Origin: Letharia columbiana
Lineage: Eukaryota > Ascomycota > Lecanoromycetes > Lecanorales > Parmeliaceae
Assembly: GCF_014066305.1 (NCBI RefSeq)
Contig: NW_023501126.1
Location: forward strand, 1 to 64,000
DNA: 64,000 bases
Reading direction: 5' to 3'
Position numbers and translations under genes: made by a program. Below, piece after piece: positions 24,712-35,079 of this stretch (within the stretch, counting starts at the first letter, position 1; each line of letters begins with the position of its first letter). A model generated the notes under the pieces. It saw only the letters and a program-made list of their open reading frames with translations. It was not told the origin of the DNA and did not search any database.

Positions 24712-25257
24712 CTATCCAACCCACTCAACACCGCGCGCCGTCCGCGCGTCGGCGACCCATTCCCTCCCCCCCCGGAAAACCCCAACCGCAGCACCCGTGA
24801 CGACGGCGCCGGCGTCCGCGGCCCGAACCACAGCTCTGACGACACGCTCCCCGTCCACGGCGACGATGTCGAAGCGCTTCAGCCTCGACACGAGTCCGTC
24901 CCCGACGCCGTCGATCCAAGCGAGGAAGCAGCGCGCGCAGACGTCGTCGTGGACGTCGAACGTGAAGGTGGCGTCGCGGAAGAGCGGGGGGCGGGCTTCG
25001 TGGCGGAGTTGGCGGCACGTCCGGAGGAGGGCGAGGCGGTCGTTGCGGGATCCGAGGGTCGAGAGGAATGGGCTCAGGGGTTTCACTCGGACTTTTTGGG
25101 GGAGGATGGGTTGGTAGATCAGGAGGCGGATTTCGGCCGGTAGGTCGAGGAAGGGGAAGATTTGTTTGTTGGGCTGGGGACTTTTCGCTGATGGAGGACT
25201 TTTCGCTGATGAAGTCTGACGAGAAAGCTCATCTCCGATCGTGTTCTGGGTGGCCAT
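24712..25257 (-). CDS. F-box/2EXR-like hypothetical protein
   Basis: ORF of 181 aa. After a Ser/Pro/Lys-rich start, the segment 'FPFLDLPAEIRLLIYQ' (~residues 34-49) followed by 'LALLRTCRQLRHEARP' is the pattern of the large fungal family of F-box-like/2EXR proteins: 'LPaEIRxxIY', then 'LLxtCrqixxEa'. These usually act as substrate adaptors or have no known role. The DNA has a 16-bp direct repeat (GGACTTTTCGCTGATG) that encodes the repeated Ala-Lys-Ser-Pro. The Val/Ala/Gly-rich C-terminus (from ~120) looks GC-driven and the protein may continue through an unseen intron. Start: the only ATG in frame ahead of the motif. Confidence 0.5.
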   Translation of the reverse strand: MATQNTIGDELSRQTSSAKSPPSAKSPQPNKQIFPFLDLPAEIRLLIYQPILPQKVRVKPLSPFLSTLGSRNDRLALLRTCRQLRHEARPPLFRDATFTFDVHDDVCARCFLAWIDGVGDGLVSRLKRFDIVAVDGERVVRAVVRAADAGAVVTGAAVGVFRGGREWVADARTARGVEWVG

Positions 25258-25910
25258 GAAGTCGGGTTGCTGTGGTGGAGGGCTGAAGTTCGTTGATTGC
25301 CTGAGGAAAGTTGGAATGGTCTGAATAATTGCGATAGTCGGCTTTAGTAACGGTTGTGGATGGTGGGATGGTGGTGGTGGAAGAAAATTTGGGAATCAGG
25401 ACAGATGTGAAACTGGCGTTCTCAAAGGGAAACAGGAACGAAACGCCCTTGCCCAAAGTTCGAGTATTTTGGAGGAAGGTAATCCTGTAAATCATCTCAG
25501 TTGAACTGCGATAAACTTTAAACTTGCTCAAATCATGGCTAAACGCAGACTCACACACTCAAGACCGCTGTCCAACCGTTGAACTCCCCGCATACCTTCA
25601 GCGCAATCACCATTCCCACAGCCACGTTCCACATGTGAAGGGACTGCTACCTGTCTGCTGCTCACGTTCGATGGGACTATGATCGAAAGTCTCAACCACG
25701 AGGTTTGTGTAGATTGGTGTTGAAGCGCCATCACAAACTGCGACGTTGCATACGAACAAATACTTCCCTTTGGCCTGGCATTGACCACAGCAACATCTTT
25801 GAACTCGAGTGGGCTTGGGGGCCACAGTGGCGTCCAAAATGACCTTTATTCATTAGCAAAGCTTATATCCAAGCCCTAGAAACCTCGAATAACACATCTT
25901 CAACCAACCT
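25258..25910. other. Intergenic with a doubtful small ORF
   Basis: Space of 653 nt. On the minus strand, 25607-25837 could encode a 76-aa Cys-containing peptide ('RCCCGQCQAKGKYLFVCNV'), but it starts only ~70 nt past the stop of ELP4 and I recognise no family, so it is not called a gene. Confidence 0.3.
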
Positions 25911-27204
25911 TTAAAATTCAATATCCACCTTTCCCACCTTCCCACCCTCCGCTTCTCCCCTCTGCGCCTCCTGGTCTCCTTCAACGGGCGGTAGACTGAA
26001 CGGCTTGATCACAAATCTCTTCCTACTCAACGAAAACGCCAAGTCGTCACCTCCGCCGCCACCTCCCCCTTTTTCGGTCAGCACGGGCAATTTGTGGATC
26101 TTCAGCATTCCTTGCGGCTTCTCCTCAGCCTTGCCAGAACCGGAGCTCGTGGTCAACGGCGGCTCGACATCGATCGAGTGAGGGAAGGGGGCCAGTTCGA
26201 GCACGCCGTCACACAGATGCTCGATCCAGCGGACAAGGCCTGTCGAGCGTGGATACAGCGAGAGTGGGAGGGTGAGCATGGCACTCATGCGGGTGGAGTG
26301 GTGGCGAAGGAGAGCACGAAGGGAATGTAGGAAGGGTAGGAGGTGCCCGGGATGGCTGGCGGAAGGCGGGAAAAGAGCTGGAGAGAGGAGAGTGGGAATT
26401 ATCAGGCGGTGGATGGTGTTGGGAGGAGAGGAAGCGATTGCCAGGGTAACGGATTGGAGAATGGAAGCGAACGGATTCTCCGCGGTGGGAGAAATGGCGG
26501 TGAAGCTGATGGTGCCAGAAGTTGGGAGCGAGAGGCGTTTGGTCAAGTCGAAGCTGTGACAAAACGGAATTGTGACCGTGGAGTCGGATTGGCCTGGGCT
26601 TGATGGTACTGGGTTGCGATTGGGCGCTGGTGTCGCTGTGGACGTTAGTAATAAGATTCTCAACTCATCATGCCAATATTCTCAACAAACGAATATTTTC
26701 TATGTACATCAAGAAGCAAGACAGAAGTAGGGCAATCCCACCTCTTGCTCCAGCAGTCCCGGTCCCAAACTCCCCCAACCTCTCATACCTCCACGCAATC
26801 TTCATCTTCTCCTGATCAACCCCAACACCGGATCCACTCTCCTTACCAACCGCACCACCACCTCCCACAAGCCCAGGCAGCTCCCGTCCCCATTGCTCCC
26901 CTACGCCCACAACATGCACCCTATGTCCCTGGACCACCCCCTCGGCGGCGTAATACCGCAGCAAGGCCCCCGCAAAGTCCGTGGTGCCGTTTTCCTCCAC
27001 CAGCAACGAGTTGCCGAGGGCGAGGCCTGCGTGCCCGGCGAGGAGGTCATCGAGGGTTTGGGTGCCGGTCGAGGTTGTGGGTCGGCCGTCCAGGGGAGAT
27101 GGGCGCACTCCGGGCACACTGGCATGGGTGACGGGAGAGTCCTTGGGGGAAGGAGGCGCAGAGGAGGGGCCGGCGAGCCCTACATTTCGTTTGCGGAAGG
27201 ACAT
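25911..27204 (-). CDS. ELP4: Elongator complex subunit 4
   Basis: Two exons, join(25911..26635,26742..27204), 395 aa. ELP4 is a RecA-like subunit of the Elp4-5-6 ring of Elongator, which modifies wobble uridines in tRNA. N-terminal landmarks: 'MSFRKRN', 'GVRPSPLDGRPTTSTGTQTL' and 'LALGNSLLVEENGTTDFAGA'. The middle 'KMKIAWRYERLGEF' leads into the intron. Exon 2 has 'PFCHSFDLTKRL', 'HLCDGVLELAPFPHS', 'KPQGMLKIHKLPVLTEKGGG' and the hallmark end 'KRFVIKPFSLPPVEGD'. The intron is 106 nt, GT-AG, phase 1. Poly-Gly runs (~120 and ~350) are insertions relative to the core. The first exon is GC-rich and the second shows no break. Confidence 0.9.
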
Positions 27205-29061
27205 TGCATGCTTGAAAGTGTGCGGTAGAAAGTTGAAGCGGCATGCGGAGCGGCAAGAAGACGGCGGGAGCGACTAGCTCAAATGTAGCATAGTGTGTAC
27301 TTGACATGGCTCAATCTTCCCCCCTACCCACTAACGTAGCATAAAAATTGTTTTTAGGAGTAGCTTGATTGATTGATTGATCGATCGACTGATAGGTCCA
27401 TAGCTATCGTGTGATGCACACCAAGCCTAGTCAAAGTCTTCGGCAACTATTTGTATACTATTTCTAGATCCGGTTATATGTTGAAAATAAGATACCAGGG
27501 CTAGGGCTATGTGACTGGACTGCGTACTGGATACATTCTGGTGGGCATGGACCTCGAGTATATACGCCCCTGTGCCAGAGATTTCCCCTTTGCCCCTAAT
27601 GAGTTTGGTGACCAAGAGGGAAAATCTCAGTCTTCCCGACGCCTCAAATGCAAGTCGGAGTGCAAATTAAACCAACACTCTGAGCACTTTTCGTTTCCTC
27701 GTTCGCAGCTCAAATATTCGTTGTCTAAAATGTACATTGTTATCGGGCGACCTTGCAATTTTTCATCTGCTTCCTTTCCTCGACTTCTTCAAACCCCTCT
27801 TGATTATCTCCCCAAGCCTTCCCACATATCATGCCGTGAACACCAGGACCCGTCCTAGGCTGGGTAAGCCACGCAGTCAATTTGGCATTCATACCAGAGC
27901 CCGCGTGACGTAGGGTATTCGTTGCAGTGAACCTGACCACACTATCCGGCCCACTACTCCTCCGGCGATATCATGAGCGCCTGGAGCAACGCTCATGAAG
28001 AGCGCAAACGGCGGCAGGACGCGGAATTGGAGTTCAGACATCAAGAGGACTTGGCTCGAGTACGTGCGGATCTCCGCAAGCCTCGGACTGAGTCTGAGTT
28101 GGATTCGATGCGAGTAGAGAGGGAGAGACAAAGCCGACGAGGAATCGGAAAATGGTATAGAAGGGGGTATTCTGCTGGTTTGGTACTGGACGTCCCATGA
28201 AGTCGGCTTGGTTGGCAGGCTCCTCGAGGTCGTGCAAGAAACCCTGTCACCAGCCCCAGTCTGGTCCTCATTCACGTGTCGCTACACCCCGGAACCTAGG
28301 AACATCCGGCACCGGCCATCCTAAACGTAAGGTAGAGATCAGAAGAGCCTATGGGATTCTTGAAGATAACGCCGTTGTTGACGCCGGCGCCTTGCATTGT
28401 GTGGTGTCGAAGAGCAGGCGTCATATCGAGTAGCTCTTTAGGTCCGTTGCGTCCCTGCTCGACCATTCGGCCCTCGAAGCCAGCTTTTGGGCTTTTCTTG
28501 ATTGACTGGCGGCTTGATCTGAAGCAGTGTCTCTGGCTTATCCCTCTCCTGATCATGACACAGGAGCGAGAGCAAGGAGTGGACACCGATCTGATGCCCT
28601 GAATTACCCCACCTCGACTTGAAGGGCACTCTGCTAGTGGCAAGGCGATCTAAGGCGACGAGATTTGCTCGTCACACCCCTCAGCCCTGCCGCTTCAGCG
28701 AGTGAGATGGGTGGTCGGGGCACCAAGAGTGATGCAGTACCCCATTCTAGGCAATTCAAAGCCCACTCGTAAAGCCTAATTCAGGGTGGCTCCAAGGTGG
28801 GTTCCCCAGAATTGGCGCTCGCAGTCGCTTTATAGGGTCTCAGGTCCTCCCACTTCCTTTTTCCTTGGGCATGTTGATTAAAATCATTGATCTCTTGACT
28901 CAACTTCATATTACCGAACCGCCCTAGAGTAGGCTACCAAGGCTGCTTTTACTACTGCTTTCACATCTTTACTCGCGTCATGGCGAATAATTTTAGAGGG
29001 ACAGCCAGATTGGCCGCCGAAATTCGGAAACCTGGTTGATCCGAATAATGAACCCCATTCG
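27205..29061. other. Gene-poor stretch
   Basis: About 1.9 kb upstream of ELP4. A short plus-strand ORF at 27973-28200 encodes a 75-aa Arg/Glu-rich peptide ('HEERKRRQDAELEFRHQEDL') that could be an exon, but neither start nor splice partners can be supported. Nothing else is recognised. Confidence 0.35.
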
Positions 29062-29675
29062 ATGTCTTTCACAGGCGACGCGGACTCCACGCGATACTCC
29101 GGCTTCGGGGGAGGTGTCGCGTTTCGACAAAGAGTCCCAGACCGGACCATGCGAGACTCGACCGAATCCAGCCGTCGCGAAGTCGTTACTCATTATCCCC
29201 AAGGAAAAGGGCAGCCTGGTGCAGTTGGTATGATGCAGGCTCCCACGACCATTTCCAACGGTCGGACGAGAGGGCCCGTCGAAGTGGCCATGGCATTTAT
29301 GCATCGACGAGCACAAAGGGAAAACGCATGCCGACGCCGAAGAACGTGGAGGATGCGATGCCACACCACGGAAACGAGCTTGCATCTCATCGGTCCCAGT
29401 ACAAATGCGTCGAGCAAGGGGTCCTGTCTAATCACGGCGACGTGCACCAGGATTACGACTACCGGGCGTCGGTTGCTAGCAGCCCCAGCTTTTACACATC
29501 CAGTACCGAAGAGCACAAACACAAACCACCATGTACGAGACACACAAGAGGCGTCGGATGCGCAGATCGCCTGGAGAACATCGGGGGTCGAGATGTTGGC
29601 CCGCCGTGCGGGACGCAGCCGAAGTTTCGGGCGGGATGCGAAGATTGCCATGCCTGCAGGCCCCGCAGGCATTAG
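29062..29675 (+). CDS. Possible small hypothetical gene, structure unresolved
   Basis: Two stretches in different frames read like real protein: 29062-~29227 ('MSFTGDADSTRYSGFGGG', then 'RRE-VVTHYPQG') and 29328-29675 ('MPTPKNVEDAMPHHGNELAS', 'QYKCVEQGVLSNHGDVHQDY', ending 'CEDCHACRPRRH'). Joining them needs an intron whose length is 2 modulo 3. The best-looking donor (GTATGA at 29228) does not fit any acceptor in phase; a weak donor near 29182-29185 with an acceptor at 29318 does. A frameshifted relic is equally possible. I do not recognise the family. Confidence 0.3.
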
Positions 29676-30451
29676 AGGTTTTGCCTCCTTGCGATCCATG
29701 TATGCAAAGGTGAATGTTGAGTATGTCAGGTGCTGGATGGTCATACGGTCGGGGTCAGAACACTTGATATCCCCCCCTGAAATACAGGTCTATGAAACCA
29801 ATCGAATCGCCCACTCCACTACTGTATATTATTGACTGCAAAGATGTTCATTAGTAAACTGGATGCGTCCTCGGCTTGAAATCTTGCACAATGCGCTGGC
29901 TGTAAACGTCTGTCTCGGGGCTCTAAAACCCGAGGATGAACAGTTGGTCATCTGGGCAAGGTGAGAGACACCAGATTGCATGGATTGGGTAAAGGCAGCT
30001 TGATCTTCGAACTTGTTCCCAAGCCTTGTATGGCTGGCGACTGGAACATACCTACCTATGGAGAGGAGTGTTTGCTTGGCGTTGGTCCTCTACAAAATGT
30101 CTCTTTTCCCTGAAAACTGATGCTCCATTGGCTGTATGATGGATGTCTGCCCTACTTTTGGGGTTATTCTGGCTCAGAGTCAAGACGTCAAGCGATTATA
30201 TTCGTCTGCTTTGATACGTAAAGAATGCCACAACAGCCTGGATATCTCTGCGTACGCTTGTGCAAGAACATAATATGAAAAATTATTCATTCATGCACTG
30301 GCTCCATTCATTGTCTCATAAGACGCTCTGATACCTCTTTACAATTCGCAGTACGCACACCCTGCGCTTGAGACCAGGAAACGCAAACATGGTTGACGCT
30401 ATGGTGTTGTGTGGAAGCTATGCGTAGGTGATCTGGGCTAAGTAGGATAGT
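29676..30451. other. Intergenic
   Basis: About 780 nt before the stop codon of the kinase-ankyrin gene. No gene or repeat recognised. Confidence 0.5.
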
Positions 30452-33400
30452 TCAAGCCTCCTCCGTTGTTGACGGGGCTTTTTTTATGTTGTCTCGCTTG
30501 GCATAATCGAAGACCAAGATATCCCAACTCGAAGCGACGCGTGACTCGTCTATCGTACGCATATTTGTCCAGTCGTCCGCTAGTCTCCGTGTCTGTTTGT
30601 GCTTGTCGTCCCAGTTCTCTATGATGAATGTGCAGCGTTCTAGATCCTTCCGTTGCATAAAGTCAGTCGTGGTGGACAGCTTGGCCTGTGCCCAACCCGA
30701 TGCACGGCTTCCTCCCGCCAGATGTGCTCCCTTTTTGACCAAGTTCTTGACGGCGTGCACATTGCCCTTTGAAGCTGCAATATCGAGTGCTGATGCATCG
30801 GGTAGCAGGCCGTCCGAGCGGAAGTTCAATTGCCAAGGTTCGACAGCAAAGTTCGTTAAGATGGTCAGGAAGACGCCGACAACTTCCAATTTCATGCCGT
30901 GCGCACGCGGTGGGATTAAAGTGGAAGCTAATTGGAGTGCGCTGATTTGCTTCTCTTTGTTAATCAAGAAGGAATCCTGTTGGAACTTTTGTTTTTGTTC
31001 ACAGTACTTCATGAGGTACTTGATAGCTCCCAGGTTGAGAGAAGTGATGCAAAGACCAAGAACGTTGAAGCCGACCTTGTCGGTGGCTAGAGCATTTGCA
31101 CCCCTCTTCATTAGTAGATCCGCCAGATCCCACTTGCGCTCGAGAATCGCATACATCCACGGAGTGATGCCATCCTCGTCCGTTGCGTCGATTTCCGCGC
31201 CCAAGTCCAAAAGACGGGGAGCGAACTCTGTAGCCGCAACGCTATGATCTGGAATCTTTGCACAAAGATGCAGAAGACCCTTCTTCCGCTCGAAGAGGGT
31301 GGATACTGGCACACCATAATCAAGAACAGCGTCGAAGAGCTCCTTGTTGAAGCTCAGTACGCTCTGACGCAAAAGGTTGTGCATGTAGAGTGGTTCTATT
31401 TTAGCCGACTTGATAAAGTCAACCTGTACGTCAGTATTCATGCGACCATGAGAAGTTTTTAGAGCAGATTCCAGCGCCGGTAGCACAAGACTTCTAAAAT
31501 CATCTGCGTCAGGGAAAAGGGCGTTCCAATCCCGTAACAACTGTAGCGTTTCCGTAGCAGCTGTCGTCCAACTCCTTCCGTGCCTTAAAATCCGAGTAAA
31601 TCGACTCTCACCCCCAGCTGCGGCCGCAATCAGTCGGCGTAGATGACCACGCACCTGAGATGGGCGCACGTTTTCCAGTAACAATCGTAGATGGGCGGTA
31701 AGATGTGATTTAGCAGCGAATGAAAGAGCATCATCACCGTCGACGGTTGCAGCCATTGGGTCAGCACCAAGGTTGAGCAAGATCTGCGAATGCTCGACAT
31801 GGTCTCCATAGACGGACCACATCAGCGGAGTGCCACCCACAGTGGGGCCACGCTTTGCTTGAACGTTGACTTCTGCGCCGGCCATGATCAATCTGTGTCC
31901 CAGTCCTTCCGCTTTGCTGACATCCCAGGACGAGAGGAAATGAATGGGGGAAACGCCATCCTCCGAGGTACTAGGCTTGGCGGAGCTCATCAGTAACGAT
32001 TCGAGGACATCATACCTGCATCTTTCTGCGGCATTCAGTAGAGTCCATGTGGCGCCAGGTAAGGCGGTACCGTCATTCAAACGTAGGGATATGATGCCAT
32101 CTGCCTCGGTGGCAGGGGGAGTTGTGTCGGGAAACTCAGACGCCCATGAGGAGCTAAGAAGTGAGCAGGCATCATCAGACTTAGCCCAAGGATCGGTGAA
32201 ATTTGTCGAATGTGCTTGAAACGCTTGTGCCACCTTAGGGAGTGCTTCTTGCGCCTTTTGTGACCCACCATCGGCCGCAACCTGGAGCCATTTTAAGCAC
32301 TCTCCAGGTTCGAAATGGACACCGAATCCGTTCGCGTAACAGATTGCCAGCTGGTATGCAGCTGCGCTCTCCTCTTCAAGCAGATCCACCTCCGAATGTT
32401 CAGATGGGCCTTGAGCACAGTCCTGAAAGCCTAGAGCCATAAGAGTCTGTACCACGGGACTGACTCGTTCGAATTCCGAGTGCCATTTCTCCATGTCAAG
32501 TAGATGGGCGTCGACCTCGAGAGGAAGACGTTTTGGTGGGACGGGATGCCTCGCTTCATACCAGTTCTTAGGAGACAATAGTCTTATTATTCTTGCCATA
32601 TCGAGCTCTCGACGGGATGGGTCTTTTACTAAAGTAGTACCAATGACCTCACAAAGCATTTCGAGCTGCGAACGCGTGAAATCTTCGGACAGTGCGAGAG
32701 AAGCGCAGACGTGTTGTACCAAATGGTCTCCATCTTTTAAAGCGGCTATGGCATCGTTTCGGGATTGCCGTTTCTCCTTTGGGGTCTTGCCTTCTATATC
32801 TCCTAGAGACTTGAAAGGATCACCGTTGAGGAAGACACGCCAGAGCAGCATACCGAAGCTATAAACGTCCGTCCGCTTTGCCTCTTCGATCTTGAAGTAG
32901 GCCGTTCGAGAGAATTCAGGCGCTTGCCATGGGCGACTGCCGCCCAGCATCAAGCCACCATCTTCAAGCCTCAAGACACCAAAGTCTGTCAATTTCCCAA
33001 GTAGCTTAAGATCTGAAAAGCATATTTAGACATCTCGCCATGGACATGAAGGGTTGGACTCACGTTCGGAGTCATCACGCTCCTCAAATATTAAGACATT
33101 TTCACATTTGACGTCTCCGTGTACGATGTCTTGCGATTGAGCTAGTCAGCATGAGATCTCGCACTCGGAGAAATCAATCCGCATGTGGGAAGAACAGGCA
33201 GGGGGGCCGGATGGGTTGTCTAAATCTTGACAATCCTCACAACTGTAATAGTCACGATTCCAAAAGCTGAGAGGTTGTGCAGAACAGGACGCAGGCTTCG
33301 CTCAATATGACAGGCAAAAACATTTCAAAATCAGTACTTATAAAATCTGCTGACCGCATGCATGAAGTATCTCAAGACCGTGCGCAATATCGAGACATAA

Positions 33401-33991
33401 TGACAACTTCTCTCCGAACTTCAAGGGCCTATCTTCTTTCCTGGCGGTCTCTAAGACTTCCGCCAGATTGCCAAGCTCAGCGCATTCGGGTATCAGAACC
33501 GGCATTGCTCTCTGGTCGTCACTAGGCCCTTCGGTCTCGAATCCAATGCCAAGAAGCTTGACAATGTTTGGGTGTGCACGTAGCGGTGGATGATGCATGG
33601 TAAGCAGCTCATTGAGGATGACGTGGATACGACCAGCGATTGGGTCTTTCATCACTGCTTGGTTCAATATAGCACGTTTGAAAGCCACCGTCATGCCCTG
33701 CGGAAAGACAGTGCCCGAGACAGGATCCACGTAGGCCTCGGGTACCTCGGCGCCATTGACCAGAAAGGAAGCGCCCTGGCCTAAGACCGAACGGATATCA
33801 GGCTTGGTGACGGGGAGGATGGGAATGTTCTGGGTCTTGATGTAGGAGAGGAATGAGATCAAGCTATCCTGTAACATAGTCGCAGAGGTTGGATAGATAG
33901 CGGAATGAAGTGTTGCGCCAGCTACTATACTTGACTTCCGCCGCGATCGAACGGGGAAGACGGTCGAGTAAGTGAATGTCTCGATGTCCAT
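30452..33991 (-). CDS. Protein kinase with Sel1-like and ankyrin repeats (RIPK-like layout)
   Basis: Three exons, join(30452..33012,33064..33129,33355..33991), 1,087 aa. Kinase domain at ~70-385: glycine loop 'LGQGASFLV', Lys in 'MTVAFKRAI', helix-C Glu in 'VILNELLTMHH', catalytic loop 'HGDVKCENVLIF' (HRD reads HGD, Asp kept), 'KLTDFGVLRL', then 'SRPWQAPEF' and 'RTDVYSFGMLLWRV'. All catalytic residues are therefore present. A Sel1-like repeat follows (~440-485, 'AYQLAICYANGFGV', 'WLQVAADGGSQKAQ'), then ankyrin repeats over ~590-1,050 ('GTPLMWSVYGDHVEHSQILL', 'DGITPWMYAILERKWDLADL', 'ALDIAASKGNVHAVKNLVKK'). The ATG at 33991 is used because the frame continues upstream only through non-ATG codons. 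Intron 1 is 225 nt and splits the domain just before the catalytic loop. It is divergent from a HeLo/pseudokinase gene. A role in cell-death or recognition signalling is inferred. Confidence 0.82.
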
Positions 33992-35079
33992 GTTGACAGC
34001 GGGTCGGATTGTCGTGAAGGAGAAATAGTGAAAGCAAAGTAGAGAATTGAGAAGGTCAGTTGTCACGTTGCGAAGGGAGTCTTCATTACCCTAGGCCTTT
34101 GGCTTGCTGCAGGCATGACAAGGCCATACATGCCAAGACTTGGCCCGTTGGCGTTTCTCACATACCTACATTAGGAAGGAGTGGGAGAAGACAAGGCTGT
34201 GCTGATGCTGTGCTGTGCTGCTGTGCAAAAACGAGGCATCATGCATTACTCATCATGATTTACTTACGAGGCATTGGCTCGATGAGAAAGTCAAATTTTA
34301 CGCTATACTATCTATGGCTTAAGATGTCTTGGCGAACGGATGTAATTCGTCAAATCAAGCGAGCTACCGCAAGCGATCTCGCACTGCTGCAAGAGCTGGC
34401 AGCGATGTTCAAGTCCTGCCGGGTCCAGACGGCAGCAGCATAAGTAGAGTAAAGTAGCATACAAACTGGGCGCAATGGCGCAATATTGGAAATCCCGCAT
34501 CTGCCATCTCTCTCTCCTATCACCTCGCATCACCTGACTTAATGCCCTCTCATTCGTTGACATGACTGCGCATGCCCTACCTTGCTCACGGTGAACCAAA
34601 ACCCATGCAGCACCAGCTCAGCGTCAGCCTCTTGATTCTTTCTCCTTCCCCCATCGTGTCTTCATTGAGCCCCACTGCCAGCCTTGGGTTCTAGCCCCCA
34701 GGCAACATCCAATCTGAAGTCATTCCACATCAAAATCATCTTACATGCGTCGTCTGTCCGTGCTACGGGCATGCGTCTGTCGTCACGGGTATCTTTAGAG
34801 CTCCGAGGGTTGCTAGAGCCTAGAGGTAACCCTGGTTGCCAATCTTGCGGCTTGGGGCTGAAAACTCGGGTCATGTTATAGGTACCTCCTTGTCTGCATT
34901 TGAAAAATATTTGCCATGTTACCCTTGAATTACCCGTTGCCTATCATATGTGAACAAAGCCTACACACTTGTTTCAGATAGAACCAGACTCTCAATACTT
35001 TATCTCTATAGACCAACAGCAAGTGCATCACTATCAGGATAGCTGGCGGAGGATCCAAAGTCATCTCGGTCCTGCAAAT
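33992..35079. promoter_or_regulatory. Divergent intergenic region of the kinase pair
   Basis: 1,088 nt between the start codons of the two divergent kinase-like genes. It must hold both promoters. A short CTGTG/CTGCTG run lies near 34,200. No ORF of note. Confidence 0.4.
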
